The notes below the pieces were generated by a model. It ran no database searches. It was given only the letters and a program-made list of their open reading frames with translations, and was not told where the DNA came from. The position numbers and the translations under genes are program-made. A DNA stretch of 64,000 bases from Pseudomonas sp. FP198. Its GTDB lineage: Bacteria > Pseudomonadota > Gammaproteobacteria > Pseudomonadales > Pseudomonadaceae. The stretch spans positions 4,828,501-4,892,500 of the forward strand of contig NZ_CP117452.1 in assembly GCF_030687895.1 (NCBI RefSeq), read 5' to 3'. Position 1 is the first letter of the stretch, and each line of letters starts with the position of its first letter. This document shows, piece after piece, positions 41,741-52,670 of this stretch.

Positions 41741-44700
41741 TCAAAACGGCTTGTCGAAAGTGATCTTCGGCTCTTTCCACGGCCCCTTGACGTCGTATCT
41801 TACGCTGGCAAAACGCGCGACGCGGTCGCCGATCAGCTTGTCGATCAGAAACAGCGCCCCACCCACCGCCGGTGCGCCGACGATCAGCGCGGCGATCGGC
41901 AGGTTATTGGTGACGGGCAAAGTTACCAGCAGTTTGGCATCGACCCGGTCGGCCACCATGTCCAGCGTTCCGTTGAGTTCCAGGTTGCTCGAAGGTCCGG
42001 TCAGGGTGATCGGCTCGCGAGTCACGTACACACCGCTGCTCGCCACCAGCAGACCCTTGACCCGATCGTAGCTCAGCCCCTTGCCGAACAGATCGGAGAA
42101 ATCCAGGCGCAAGCGCCGGCCGATGGAGTTGAAGTTCAACAGGCCGAAAACCCGCAAGGCCTGGGCGCTGCCTTCGACTTCGACGAACTGACCCTTGTTG
42201 AGTGACGCATCGAGGCTGCCGGAGAAACGCTTGGTGGCGACCCACGCAGGCGAACCGGGCCAGCGCCCGTCGACGTCCAGATGGAATTCCTGGCTCGTCA
42301 CGCTAGGCGCAAATCCCCATCCCTTGAGCACATCGGCGAGGTTCTTGCCCTTGATCCGGCCCTTGTACCAACTGCTGGTGGAACCGGGCAGGCCCTCCCA
42401 GGCGCCATTGCCATGCAGGACCATGCCCTTGAGGCCCATGTCCAGGTCATTCAGCGCGATGCCCTTGCCCGTCGGCCGGACTTTCAGCGACCAGGCACCA
42501 ATGAGATCCGGCCCCTGGAACAACTGGTCGATGGCGATATCCATCGCCGGGATTTTGCTCGGGTCGACCGAGGCCAGCGGGTCCGGCGCGTTTTCGTCGG
42601 CCTGGACCGTCGGATCCGCGGCCGGCAGGCGCACATAGTCGAGGCGGATCCCGATTGGCGCGGCCTTCGCATCCGGCAGGTTGACGCTGCCCTTGGCCTG
42701 CTGGCTATCGAGCCGCAGGGCCCAGGCATCAGCCTTACGGTCCAACTGTACCGAGGCCTGGTCAAGTGTCGTGCCCATGGCGGTGAGCTTGCCAACCTTG
42801 AGGTCGGCGCTGCTGAGCACCTGCCGGGCACTGCCGCCCGGGTCATGACCGGCATATTTGCCCAACAGATCCTGCCAGGGGCTCACGTCCAGCTCCGACA
42901 ATGTGCCTCGCAGCCGCAGCCCCTTGGCGCCAGGCAGAACCGCCTCGCCGGCGCCAAGCAGCAATTCGCCACGCCCGTCAGCGACTTTTCCGCTCGGCGC
43001 GGCGTAAGTGAAACTGGCCAGGTCGCCATAATCGACCCAGTAGCGCCGCTCCGCCCCTTGCAACGTCATGCGGAACACCGTGTCGCGCCCGACATCCGCA
43101 GCCATGCCAAAGGGCGCCGGCAGATCCACCGCCACGCCCTTGAGATCGGAGCTGACCGACAATTGGCTGTCGGCACCGTCGAGCGTCACTTGCAACTGAT
43201 AGGGAACCACGCCAGAGACGGGCAACGGCTGGGTCACGTTCAGCCAGTCCGTAAGCTTCTTGACCTCGACCCGCCCGGACGCCACCACCCGTGTGTTGAG
43301 CGCACCGGTACGGCCCTCGGCAAAAATCTGCGCGCTTACCGGCCGGTCGAATGCCCGGGCCGCGATGTTCTTGCCACTGAGCCCCTTGGCGCTGTCAAAA
43401 CGGAAGTCGCCCTTGAGCTGGGTAAGCTCCAGCGCCGGCTCGCTGAGCTTGAGCCGGGCCTTGTCGGTACTGAAATCCACTAGGATCTTCGGCTGTTCAC
43501 CTTTGGCCAGTGGGATGTCCAGGTTCACCTTGCCTTGCAGATCGCCCTCGCCCTCCCAACCGGCGAAGGTCTCGGCCGTGCCGATGGGTGCGGTCTGGAG
43601 GATTTTCAGCCCGTCGCCCAGTACCCCGGCGAAGCTGCCGTCCAACAGCAGATGAACATTCTGCCCGGCCGGCGCATGGGGAATGGTTACCGCAACATCC
43701 TTGACCTGGGTGTCCAGCAGTTGCCCCTGGCTGGCATAGATACGCACGCCGCTGTCCTCGACAAACACGTCGCCGCTGACCTTGCTGACCGAAGGCCAGC
43801 CCGGCTGGAACGCCAGCTCGGCGTCATGCACCTTGAAAAACAGGCTGATACTGCGAGACGCGTCCTCGGCACCTTTGTTCAGCGAGCCCTGGTACTGGAA
43901 AAAACCCTCGTCCACAGCGCCCTTGACGATGGCGGTGCGCAACCATTCATCCAGCGCCGGACTGAGGACGGCCGGCAGGTACTTGGCGGTGTAGCGCCCG
44001 TCACCGTCCACCAGGCCGACCCGCAGGTCCATGTAGTCTTCCTGGCTGTGGTCGAAATGCAGGCGGATCAGGAAATCGCCAGCGATGCGCCCTTCCTCCC
44101 CCAGCACCTTCAAGTACGGTGCGATCAGGGTGAATCCCTGCTTGTCGAGCTTCCAGGTCAGCCGGGCATTGGCCTGCAAGTATTGCCAGGGCTTGGCGAA
44201 AATCGGGTCCAGGTGCAGGGAAAAATCCTTGCTGTCCATGCGCAGCTCACCGCCGCCGAGGTCACCGCTGAGGCTGCCGGAGACGTTGCGCGCCGCCGGG
44301 GCGCCGCGATAGGCGTCGAACCCGACCGTGTCCAGGTTGGTGGCGAAGCTGATTTTCTGATCGCCGGTGTTCTGTGGCCGGTAATCCAGCAACACGTTGC
44401 GCAGGCCACCGGTCACCTTGAGCCGGTCGATCGCCGTAGCGACACCTTCGGGCAATGGCGCCAGGGCATTGAGCAACGGCGTGAGCGGCGTCAGGTCGAG
44501 GCGGTCGGCCTGCACGTGCCAACGCTCCTCGACCTTCTCGGTGGCGCTGTTCTGTTGCAACTGCAGGCGTGTTTCCCAGCGCGTCTCACCCAGGTTCATC
44601 GCCAGCGAGTCGAAGGTCGCGGTGAACCCCTGGCTGCTGCGCTGGAAATATCCGTTGAGGGCCAGGTTGTGGATCTGCACGGGCTGGCGATCGGCATAGG

Positions 44701-45544
44701 CGCCCTGGATCTGTGGCGCGTTCAACCGCACGGCGGCGCTTTGCACCGTGCCCTCGCCCCAACTGAGCCAGAATTCCCCACCGGCCTTGATCTCGGCAAA
44801 ATTCCACTGCCGGGTCAGGCGTTTCGGCAGCCATTTCGACCAGTCGCTTTGCGGCAGGCTCAGGTAGGCGTCGGCCTCGCCATTTCGCCAATCGCTGGCG
44901 CGGATGCGGGTGCGCAGGTTGAGCGCCACGGGCTGGCCGTCAGGCAGGGTAAGACGTGCGTCCAGGCGCTGGCGAGCCGGACCGGTGCGCAAGCTCAGAC
45001 CAACATAGGTCAGGCTCAGGGGCGGATGGTCCAGCGGTTGCAAGGTGACCTGACTGTCGAGCACCGACAGTTTCGAAATCATCTGCATGCGTTCAAGCAA
45101 TTGCTGCGGATCGAGCGGCTGATCGTCCTTCACCGGCAGGCCTTCCAGCGACCATTTGCCGTCAGCGCCCTCTTTCAGGCTGACCTTCAGGCCACTGACT
45201 TCCAGATGAGCGATGCGCACCTGGCGCGCCAGCAGGCTGTCCCACACCGCAGGCACGGCACGTACCTGGTCCAGATGCAAGGCGTTGGGCCCTTCGCCGA
45301 CTACCACGTCGCGCGCCGCCAGGACGGGCGCCAGGGCGCTCCAGCTGCCTTCGAGGCTACCAACGTGCACGGGAATGCCCAACGCTTCGCCGGCCCGGCT
45401 CTCGACTTCACCGCGATACTCGGCCACCAACGGGATCAACTCCCGGCCGAGGCTGACATACAAGGCCAGCAGTATCAGCAGCAGCGCACACAGGCCCAGC
45501 CCCCAGCGAGTCAGCGTCGCCATAAGGCGTGTCAGACGCTCCAT
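41741..45544 (-). CDS. yhdP: AsmA-like envelope protein YhdP
   Basis: Very large bridge-type protein of about 1267 residues, inner-membrane anchored by one N-terminal helix (about residues 7-30, then a long periplasmic repeat of beta-strands). In E. coli YhdP, TamB and YdbH move phospholipids to the outer membrane. The C-terminal AsmA-like (TIGR02099) part includes the DUF3971 segment. The ATG at 45544 (MERLTRLMATLTRW) is chosen over one 27 nt upstream because it begins at the family start and follows GGAG. Confidence 0.93.
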   Translation of the reverse strand: MERLTRLMATLTRWGLGLCALLLILLALYVSLGRELIPLVAEYRGEVESRAGEALGIPVHVGSLEGSWSALAPVLAARDVVVGEGPNALHLDQVRAVPAVWDSLLARQVRIAHLEVSGLKVSLKEGADGKWSLEGLPVKDDQPLDPQQLLERMQMISKLSVLDSQVTLQPLDHPPLSLTYVGLSLRTGPARQRLDARLTLPDGQPVALNLRTRIRASDWRNGEADAYLSLPQSDWSKWLPKRLTRQWNFAEIKAGGEFWLSWGEGTVQSAAVRLNAPQIQGAYADRQPVQIHNLALNGYFQRSSQGFTATFDSLAMNLGETRWETRLQLQQNSATEKVEERWHVQADRLDLTPLTPLLNALAPLPEGVATAIDRLKVTGGLRNVLLDYRPQNTGDQKISFATNLDTVGFDAYRGAPAARNVSGSLSGDLGGGELRMDSKDFSLHLDPIFAKPWQYLQANARLTWKLDKQGFTLIAPYLKVLGEEGRIAGDFLIRLHFDHSQEDYMDLRVGLVDGDGRYTAKYLPAVLSPALDEWLRTAIVKGAVDEGFFQYQGSLNKGAEDASRSISLFFKVHDAELAFQPGWPSVSKVSGDVFVEDSGVRIYASQGQLLDTQVKDVAVTIPHAPAGQNVHLLLDGSFAGVLGDGLKILQTAPIGTAETFAGWEGEGDLQGKVNLDIPLAKGEQPKILVDFSTDKARLKLSEPALELTQLKGDFRFDSAKGLSGKNIAARAFDRPVSAQIFAEGRTGALNTRVVASGRVEVKKLTDWLNVTQPLPVSGVVPYQLQVTLDGADSQLSVSSDLKGVAVDLPAPFGMAADVGRDTVFRMTLQGAERRYWVDYGDLASFTYAAPSGKVADGRGELLLGAGEAVLPGAKGLRLRGTLSELDVSPWQDLLGKYAGHDPGGSARQVLSSADLKVGKLTAMGTTLDQASVQLDRKADAWALRLDSQQAKGSVNLPDAKAAPIGIRLDYVRLPAADPTVQADENAPDPLASVDPSKIPAMDIAIDQLFQGPDLIGAWSLKVRPTGKGIALNDLDMGLKGMVLHGNGAWEGLPGSTSSWYKGRIKGKNLADVLKGWGFAPSVTSQEFHLDVDGRWPGSPAWVATKRFSGSLDASLNKGQFVEVEGSAQALRVFGLLNFNSIGRRLRLDFSDLFGKGLSYDRVKGLLVASSGVYVTREPITLTGPSSNLELNGTLDMVADRVDAKLLVTLPVTNNLPIAALIVGAPAVGGALFLIDKLIGDRVARFASVRYDVKGPWKEPKITFDKPF

Positions 45545-45605
45545 GTCAGCGGGCTCCCCTGGCAAAGGCATTCATATTCGCGGCCCTGGCGCTGCGCGCG
45601 CCGCT

Positions 45606-47063
45606 TCAGAGCAACACCACGTCGTACTGTTCCTGGGAATACATGGTTTCCACCTGGAAGCGAATCGTGCGCCCGATAAAGGCCTCCAATTCCGCGACGT
45701 TGCCGGACTCCTCATCCAGCAGGCGATCCACCACCTTCTGGTTCGCCAACACTCTATAGCCGGTGGCCTGGTAGGCGCGCGCCTCCCGGAGGATTTCCCG
45801 GAAGATTTCGTAACACACGGTTTCCGGAGTCTTCAGCTTGCCCCGGCCCTGGCAACTGCTGCACGGCTCGCACAGCACCTGCTCAAGGCTCTCGCGGGTG
45901 CGCTTGCGGGTCATCTGCACCAGGCCCAGTTCGGTAATGCCAATGATGTTGGTCTTGGCGTGATCGCGTTCGAGCTGTTTTTCCAGGGTCCGCAGCACCT
46001 GGCGCTGGTGCTCTTCGTCTTCCATGTCGATGAAGTCGATGATGATGATCCCGCCCAGGTTACGCAGGCGCAGTTGCCGGGCGATGGCCGTGGCCGCCTC
46101 GAGATTGGTCTTGAAGATGGTTTCCTCAAGGTTGCGATGGCCAACGAATGCGCCGGTATTGACGTCGATGGTGCTCATCGCCTCGGCCGGATCGACCACC
46201 AGGTAACCGCCGGATTTGAGCGGCACCTTGCGTTCAAGGGCACGCTGGATTTCATCTTCGACGCCGTACAGATCGAAGATTGGCCGCTCGCCAGGGTAGT
46301 GCTCCAGGCGGTCGGCGATTTCCGGCATCAGCTCGGCGACGAATTGGGTGGTTTTCTGGAAGGTCTCCCGGGAATCGATACGGATTTTCTCGATCTTCGG
46401 GCTGACCAGGTCCCGCAGGGTCCGCAGCGCCAGGCCCAGGTCCTCGTAGATCACACTCGGCGTGGCGATGGTCTTGATCTGCTCGGCGATCTGGTCCCAG
46501 AGCCTGCGCAGGTAGCGGATATCCATGAGGATTTCATCGGCCCCGGCGCCCTCGGCGGCCGTGCGCAGGATGAAACCGCCGGCCTCCTTGATGCCTTCTT
46601 TCTCCACGCAGTCGCTGACAACCTTCTTCAGACGCTCGCGTTCGGCTTCGTCCTCGATTTTCAGGGAAATGCCAACGTGAGCGGTGCGCGGCATGTACAC
46701 CAGGTAGCGCGACGGAATCGACAACTGGGTGGTCAGGCGCGCGCCCTTCGAGCCGATCGGGTCCTTGGTGACCTGCACCACCAGGCTCTGGCCTTCATGG
46801 ACCAAGGCGCTGATGCTCTCTACCGCCGGCCCTTCGCGCATCGAGATTTCCGAGGCGTGGATGAACGCCGCGCGGTCCAGGCCGATATCGACGAAGGCCG
46901 CCTGCATGCCCGGCAGCACCCGTACCACCTTGCCCTTGTAGATATTGCCGACGATCCCGCGTTTTTGCGTACGTTCGACATGGACCTCTTGCAGGACGCC
47001 GTTTTCAACCACCGCCACGCGCGATTCCATCGGCGTGATGTTGATCAGGATCTCTTCACTCAT
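45606..47063 (-). CDS. rng: Ribonuclease G
   Basis: Single-strand-specific endoribonuclease maturing 16S rRNA 5' ends; 485 residues. An N-terminal S1 domain (GNIYKGKVVRVLPGMQAAFVD) is followed by the RNase E/G catalytic core (IDVNTGAF and FIDMEDEEHQ) and the zinc-link CEPCSSCQGRG near the C-terminus. The ATG at 47063 (MSEEILINITP) is chosen by family alignment; an upstream GTG/ATG pair adds nine residues. Confidence 0.95.
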   Translation of the reverse strand: MSEEILINITPMESRVAVVENGVLQEVHVERTQKRGIVGNIYKGKVVRVLPGMQAAFVDIGLDRAAFIHASEISMREGPAVESISALVHEGQSLVVQVTKDPIGSKGARLTTQLSIPSRYLVYMPRTAHVGISLKIEDEAERERLKKVVSDCVEKEGIKEAGGFILRTAAEGAGADEILMDIRYLRRLWDQIAEQIKTIATPSVIYEDLGLALRTLRDLVSPKIEKIRIDSRETFQKTTQFVAELMPEIADRLEHYPGERPIFDLYGVEDEIQRALERKVPLKSGGYLVVDPAEAMSTIDVNTGAFVGHRNLEETIFKTNLEAATAIARQLRLRNLGGIIIIDFIDMEDEEHQRQVLRTLEKQLERDHAKTNIIGITELGLVQMTRKRTRESLEQVLCEPCSSCQGRGKLKTPETVCYEIFREILREARAYQATGYRVLANQKVVDRLLDEESGNVAELEAFIGRTIRFQVETMYSQEQYDVVLL

Positions 47064-47119
47064 GGCAGGGTCTCGTTCAGGCATATTCACGATTATGGCC
47101 GCATCTGGTCAGACGGCGC

Positions 47120-47719
47120 TCAGCGCGCGCTCAAGGTTTGCCAACAGGGTATGCCGAAATGGCCGAGCAGCTCGAAGGTTTCGCACAGCGGCAGGCCGAC
47201 CACGGCCGAATAACTGCCTTCGAGGTCGGCGATGAACACCGCGCCCAGCCCTTGGATACCATAGCCGCCCGCCTTGTCCCGGGGTTCGCCGCTGGCCCAA
47301 TAGGCAATCGCTTCCTGCTCCGTGACCGGGCGAAAGCGCACCCGACTGCGAACCACCCGGGATTCGCAACGCTGGCCATCGAGCACGGCAATCGCGGTCA
47401 ATACCTCATGGTCGCGACCGGACAGGCTCAGCAGCATCGACTTGGCATCGGCCTGGTCCCGAGGCTTGCCGAGAATCCGGCCGTCCAGCACCACCGCGGT
47501 ATCGGCTCCCAGCACGCAGCCCTCGGCGTCGGAGTGCAAGGCGCGCAGCCCGGCCTCGGCCTTGCCCCGCGCCAGGCGCTCGACATAGGCCGATGGGGTT
47601 TCGTGGTCGAGGGGAGTTTCGTCGATGTCCGCGCCGATCGCGGTAAAGGGAACGCCGATCTGCGTGAGCAGTTCACGCCGACGCGGCGAGCCCGAGGCAA
47701 GGTAAAGCGGTTTCATCAA
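47120..47719 (-). CDS. maf: Maf/YhdE nucleoside-triphosphate pyrophosphatase
   Basis: House-cleaning pyrophosphatase, likely acting on dTTP/UTP or modified pyrimidine nucleotides; 199 residues. The Maf core begins [14 protein letters not shown], with the catalytic Asp in [16 protein letters not shown], and the second block [18 protein letters not shown]. Two adjacent ATGs (47719 and 47716) cannot be separated. Followed by rng after 56 bp. Confidence 0.93.
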   Translation of the reverse strand: MMKPLYLASGSPRRRELLTQIGVPFTAIGADIDETPLDHETPSAYVERLARGKAEAGLRALHSDAEGCVLGADTAVVLDGRILGKPRDQADAKSMLLSLSGRDHEVLTAIAVLDGQRCESRVVRSRVRFRPVTEQEAIAYWASGEPRDKAGGYGIQGLGAVFIADLEGSYSAVVGLPLCETFELLGHFGIPCWQTLSAR

Positions 47720-47764
47720 GACATCTCCCTCTCAAAGCACGGCCATCCAGACGCAAACAGCTTT

Positions 47765-47857
47765 TGTGGCGAGGGAGCTTGCTCCCGCTCGGTTGCGCAG
47801 CGACCGTAAAAATGGGGCCGCTACGCAGCCCAGCGGGAGCAAGCTCCCTCGCCACAG
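47765..47857. repeat. REP doublet (REPIN), type B
   Basis: Inverted pair GTGGCGAGGGAGC / GCTCCCTCGCCAC with core GGGAGCTTGCTCCC, between the mreD stop and the maf start. Confidence 0.85.
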
Positions 47858-47897
47858 GGATGTAAGTCATCAAAAAAGTGTAGTGATCCCGCGCGCA

Positions 47898-48386
47898 TCA
47901 GTTAATCTTGAAACGCAGGCGCAAGCCACGCAAACCGAAGCTGACCCAAGGCCAGAGCAACGCACTGACCAGGGCCGGCAACACCAGCGCCAGCGTCGGC
48001 TGGCGATTGCCGGTCAGTGCGCTGAGCCACAATTGCACCAGTTGCGCCAGGCCAAAGATCACCAGGATCACCAGGCTCTGCTGCCACATGGGAAACATCC
48101 GCAGGCGCTGTTGCAGCGAGAGCACCAGGAACGTGATCAAGGTCAGGATAAGCGCGTTCTGCCCCAGCAACGTGCCATAAAGCACGTCTTCGGTCAGGCC
48201 CAGGCACCAGGCGGTCACCATGCCGACCTTGTGCGGCAAGGCCAGCGCCCAGAAGGCCAGCAGCAAGGCCAGCCACAACGGACGCAGGATTTCCATGAAC
48301 TGCGGCAGCGGCGACACACTGAGCAACAGGCCGATGGCGAAGGTCAGCCAGACCATCCAGCCGTTACCGGATCGAGTACTGCTCAT
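47898..48386 (-). CDS. mreD: Rod shape-determining protein MreD
   Basis: Inner-membrane protein of 162 residues with about five hydrophobic helices, linking MreC to the elongasome. The start overlaps the mreC stop by 4 nt. Ends 33 nt before a REP doublet. Confidence 0.92.
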   Translation of the reverse strand: MSSTRSGNGWMVWLTFAIGLLLSVSPLPQFMEILRPLWLALLLAFWALALPHKVGMVTAWCLGLTEDVLYGTLLGQNALILTLITFLVLSLQQRLRMFPMWQQSLVILVIFGLAQLVQLWLSALTGNRQPTLALVLPALVSALLWPWVSFGLRGLRLRFKIN

Positions 48387-49483
48387 TCTTCTCGTGCTCC
48401 CCTGGTCGCCGGCGTAGCGGCGGGTGTCGAGGCCGGTGGCTTGGCCGCGGGCCGTGCAGGTTGGGATGTCGTCGCATGGGCGGCCGGCCGGGCAGGCGTC
48501 GCAGCGGGTGCGGCCGGCGGGGTGGTTGCCGTGACGGGCGCCGCCACTTGGGGTTTTGGCACCGTGGCCGGGACCGACGCGGGCGCGGGCGCAGGCGCAG
48601 GTGCAGGTGCAGCAGGAGCCGTCGACTCGCCACCCTGCCGATCCTGGACTTCCTGGGCCACGGCGGCGTCATTGGCGCGCTCTTCAGGCGTGCGGTTGTC
48701 GCTGAACACCAGCAGCAGGTAACGGCTGCGGTTCAGCGCGGCCGTGGGCACCGCCCGGACGATGGCGAATGGCTGGCCGGAATCGTGGATGACTTCCTTG
48801 ACCGTCGCCACCGGATACCCCGCCGGGAATCGCTGGCCAAGACCCGAGCTGACCAGCAGGTCGCCTTCCTTGATGTCGGCGGTGTCGGCCACATGTCGCA
48901 GCTCAAGGCGCTCGGGGTTGCCGGTGCCGCTGGCAATCGCCCGCAAGCCGTTGCGATTGACCTGTACCGGGATGCTGTGGGTAGTGTCGGTCAACAGCAG
49001 CACGCGGGAGGTGTAGGGCATCAGCTCGACCACCTGCCCCATCAGGCCACGGGCATCGAGCACCGGCTGGCCGAGGACCACGCCGTCGCGCTCACCCTTG
49101 TTGATGATGATTCGGTGAGTGAAGGGGTTGGGGTCCATGCCGATCAATTCGGCGACCTCGACCTTCTCATTGACCAGCGCCGAGGAGTTGAGCAACTCGC
49201 GCAGCCGCACGTTCTGCTCGGTGAGGGCCGCGAGCTTCTGCATGCGCCCCTGCAACAGCAGGTTTTCGGTCTTGAGTTTTTCGTTTTCGGCGACCAGTTC
49301 GGTGCGACTGCCGAACTGGCTGGCCACACCCTGCCACAGCCGCTGCGGCAGGTCGGTGATCCAGTAGGATTCCATCAACACCAGCGACATCTGGCTGCGC
49401 ACCGGCTTGAGCAGCGTGAAGCGGGCATCGACCACCATCAGCGCGACCGATAGCACGGCCAACACCAGCAGGCGTACACCCAA
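48383..49483 (-). CDS. mreC: Rod shape-determining protein MreC
   Basis: Bitopic elongasome protein of 366 residues. One N-terminal helix, a coiled-coil around residues 65-100 (ENEKLKTENLLLQGRMQKL), and the two beta-barrel MreC domain to about residue 275. The last 90 or so residues are a Pro/Ala/Thr-rich low-complexity tail (APAPAPAPAPAS and similar), longer than the folded core needs. It is 169 bp after mreB across a hairpin-containing gap. Confidence 0.94.
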   Translation of the reverse strand: MGVRLLVLAVLSVALMVVDARFTLLKPVRSQMSLVLMESYWITDLPQRLWQGVASQFGSRTELVAENEKLKTENLLLQGRMQKLAALTEQNVRLRELLNSSALVNEKVEVAELIGMDPNPFTHRIIINKGERDGVVLGQPVLDARGLMGQVVELMPYTSRVLLLTDTTHSIPVQVNRNGLRAIASGTGNPERLELRHVADTADIKEGDLLVSSGLGQRFPAGYPVATVKEVIHDSGQPFAIVRAVPTAALNRSRYLLLVFSDNRTPEERANDAAVAQEVQDRQGGESTAPAAPAPAPAPAPASVPATVPKPQVAAPVTATTPPAAPAATPARPAAHATTSQPARPAAKPPASTPAATPATRGAREE

Positions 49484-49596
49484 TGAGGGGCCTTTGGCAA
49501 AAAGCGGTTTAATAGGCCGCTCCTCCCAGGCAAATGTTGTCTTTATTCATACGGCATCAACCGGCCTGGATACGAATGACAGAAGATAAACGCCAA

Positions 49597-49622
49597 CGGG
49601 CAGCACTGCAAAGTGCTGCCCG
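49597..49622 (-). promoter_or_regulatory. Strong hairpin between mreB and mreC
   Basis: A perfect 11-bp stem (CGGGCAGCACT, loop of 4 nt) 30 nt after the mreB stop. There is no proper U-tract, so it probably attenuates or stabilises and so sets the mreB:mreC ratio (inference). Confidence 0.6.
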
Positions 49623-49652
49623 GAAGCGAACAACATAGACGATCCCGCCAGC

Positions 49653-50702
<1,050 letters not shown>

Positions 50703-50766
50703 CTAGGCAACGCGTGGGTAAAAAAGTGCGGCAAACTCTAACAACGACAGGGATTTTGGGCAAGGC

Positions 50767-50785
50767 GCCAATATGTTAAATTGGC
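50767..50785. promoter_or_regulatory. Inverted repeat in the mreB/gatC divergent gap
   Basis: GCCAAT and ATTGGC (arms about 50767-50772 and 50780-50785) with a 7-nt spacer, between the divergent mreB and gatC promoters. Could be an operator; no known regulator site is recognised. Confidence 0.35.
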
Positions 50786-50862
50786 CGCTTTTCTGTGCAC
50801 CAAACACCGAGATCGCGGCCGTAGGGCCGTAGAAATGCGGTAGTGTTCCGACAATCTAACAC

Positions 50863-50890
50863 ACGGACAGACTGCGTCCGTTTTGTTTTC
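50863..50890 (+). promoter_or_regulatory. Terminator-like hairpin in the gatC leader
   Basis: ACGGAC-agactgc-GTCCGT followed by TTTTGTTTT, 15-40 nt before the gatC ATG. A short stem with a U-rich tail in a 5' leader could be an attenuator, or merely a weak structure near the ribosome-binding site. Confidence 0.4.
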
Positions 50891-50904
50891 CACTGGAGAA
50901 TCCC

Positions 50905-51192
50905 ATGGCGCTTGAACGCTCCGACGTGGAAAAAATCGCTCATCTGGCCTGTCTGGGCCTCAATGAAGCCGATCTTCCACACATTACTTCTGCCCTGAAC
51001 AGCATTCTAGGGCTGGTCGACGAGATGCAGGCGGTCGACACCGACGGTATCGAGCCGCTGGCCCACCCACTGGAAGCCAGCCAGCGCCTGCGCGCCGACG
51101 TCGTCACCGAGTCCGATAACCGCGAGGCCTACCAGTCCATCGCACCCGCGGTCGAAAACGGCCTGTACCTGGTTCCGAAAGTCATCGACTAA
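50905..51192 (+). CDS. gatC: Aspartyl/glutamyl-tRNA amidotransferase subunit C
   Basis: Small assembly subunit of the GatCAB complex that makes Asn-tRNA and Gln-tRNA by transamidation; 95 residues. [19 protein letters not shown] and the C-terminal [11 protein letters not shown] are the family ends. First gene of gatCAB, 16 nt before gatA. Confidence 0.96.
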   Translation: MALERSDVEKIAHLACLGLNEADLPHITSALNSILGLVDEMQAVDTDGIEPLAHPLEASQRLRADVVTESDNREAYQSIAPAVENGLYLVPKVID

Positions 51193-51208
51193 AGGGAAAG
51201 AGCCTCTC

Positions 51209-52660
51209 ATGCATCACATGACCCTGGCCGAGATCGCCCGCGGACTCGCCGACAAGAAATTTTCCTCCGAAGAGCTGACCAAGGCCCTGCTGGCGCGCAT
51301 TGCCCAGCTCGACCCGCAGCTCAACAGCTTCATCAGCCTCACCGAAGAACTGGCCCTGAGCCAGGCCAAGGCCGCCGACGCCCGTCGCGCCAACGGTGAG
51401 AGCGGCGCCCTGCTCGGCGCGCCGATCGCCCACAAGGACCTGTTCTGCACCCAGGGCATCCGTACCAGCTGCGGCTCGAAGATGCTCGACAACTTCAAGG
51501 CCCCGTACGACGCCACCGTAGTCGCCAAGCTGGCCGCCGCCGGCGCCGTGACGCTGGGCAAGACCAACATGGACGAATTCGCCATGGGTTCGGCCAACGA
51601 ATCCAGCTACTACGGCGCGGTGAAAAACCCCTGGAACCTGGAACACGTACCGGGCGGTTCGTCCGGTGGTTCCGCTGCCGCCGTGGCCGCGCGCCTGTTG
51701 CCGGCGGCCACCGCCACCGACACCGGCGGCTCGATTCGCCAGCCGGCGGCGTTCACCAACCTGACCGGCCTCAAGCCCACCTACGGCCGCGTCTCGCGCT
51801 GGGGCATGATCGCCTACGCCTCCAGCCTCGACCAGGGTGGCCCGCTGGCACGCACCGCCGAAGACTGCGCAATCCTGCTGCAAGGCATGGCCGGCTTCGA
51901 CCCGAACGATTCCACCAGCATCGATGAACCGGTGCCGGACTACAGCGCCAGCCTCAACGGCTCGCTGCAGGGCCTGCGCATTGGCGTGCCGAAGGAATAC
52001 TTCAGCGCCGGCCTCGACCCACGCATCGCCGAACTGGTTCACAACAGCGTCAAGGAGCTGGAGAAGCTCGGCGCGATCATCAAGGAAATCAGCCTGCCGA
52101 ATATGCAGCACGCGATTCCCGCGTATTACGTGATCGCTCCGGCGGAAGCCTCCTCGAACCTGTCGCGCTTCGACGGCGTGCGCTTCGGCTATCGCTGCGA
52201 AAACCCGCAGAACCTGGTCGACCTGTACAAGCGTTCCCGTGGCGAAGGCTTCGGCGCCGAAGTGCAGCGCCGGATCATGGTCGGCGCCTACGCGTTGTCC
52301 GCCGGCTACTACGACGCCTACTACCTCAAGGCGCAAAAAATCCGCCGCCTGGTGAAAAACGACTTCATGGCCGCCTTCAACGAGGTCGACATCATCCTCG
52401 GCCCGACCACGCCGAACCCGGCCTGGAAGCTCGGCGCCAAGAACAGCGACCCGGTCGCCGAGTACCTGGAAGACGTCTACACCATCACCGCCAACCTCGC
52501 CGGCTTGCCGGGCCTGTCCATGCCGGCCGGCTTCGTCGATGGCCTGCCGGTGGGCGTGCAGCTGCTCGCGCCGTATTTCCAGGAAGGCCGCCTGTTGAAT
52601 GTTGCCCACCAGTATCAATTGAATACTGACTGGCACACCCGCACCCCAACCGGCTTCTGA
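51209..52660 (+). CDS. gatA: Aspartyl/glutamyl-tRNA amidotransferase subunit A
   Basis: Amidase subunit releasing ammonia from glutamine; 483 residues. The Ser-cisSer-Lys triad is Lys in [10 protein letters not shown], the middle Ser in [13 protein letters not shown], and the nucleophile Ser in [13 protein letters not shown]. Ends 10 nt before gatB. Confidence 0.97.
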   Translation: MHHMTLAEIARGLADKKFSSEELTKALLARIAQLDPQLNSFISLTEELALSQAKAADARRANGESGALLGAPIAHKDLFCTQGIRTSCGSKMLDNFKAPYDATVVAKLAAAGAVTLGKTNMDEFAMGSANESSYYGAVKNPWNLEHVPGGSSGGSAAAVAARLLPAATATDTGGSIRQPAAFTNLTGLKPTYGRVSRWGMIAYASSLDQGGPLARTAEDCAILLQGMAGFDPNDSTSIDEPVPDYSASLNGSLQGLRIGVPKEYFSAGLDPRIAELVHNSVKELEKLGAIIKEISLPNMQHAIPAYYVIAPAEASSNLSRFDGVRFGYRCENPQNLVDLYKRSRGEGFGAEVQRRIMVGAYALSAGYYDAYYLKAQKIRRLVKNDFMAAFNEVDIILGPTTPNPAWKLGAKNSDPVAEYLEDVYTITANLAGLPGLSMPAGFVDGLPVGVQLLAPYFQEGRLLNVAHQYQLNTDWHTRTPTGF

Positions 52661-52670
52661 GGAGAAACAC

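Noticed and set aside
43535-45679. A 714-codon open frame opposite yhdP
   Set aside because: Antisense shadow of a recognised gene with no domain-like motifs.
45213-47213. A 666-codon open frame opposite rng and yhdP
   Set aside because: Antisense shadow covering two recognised genes.
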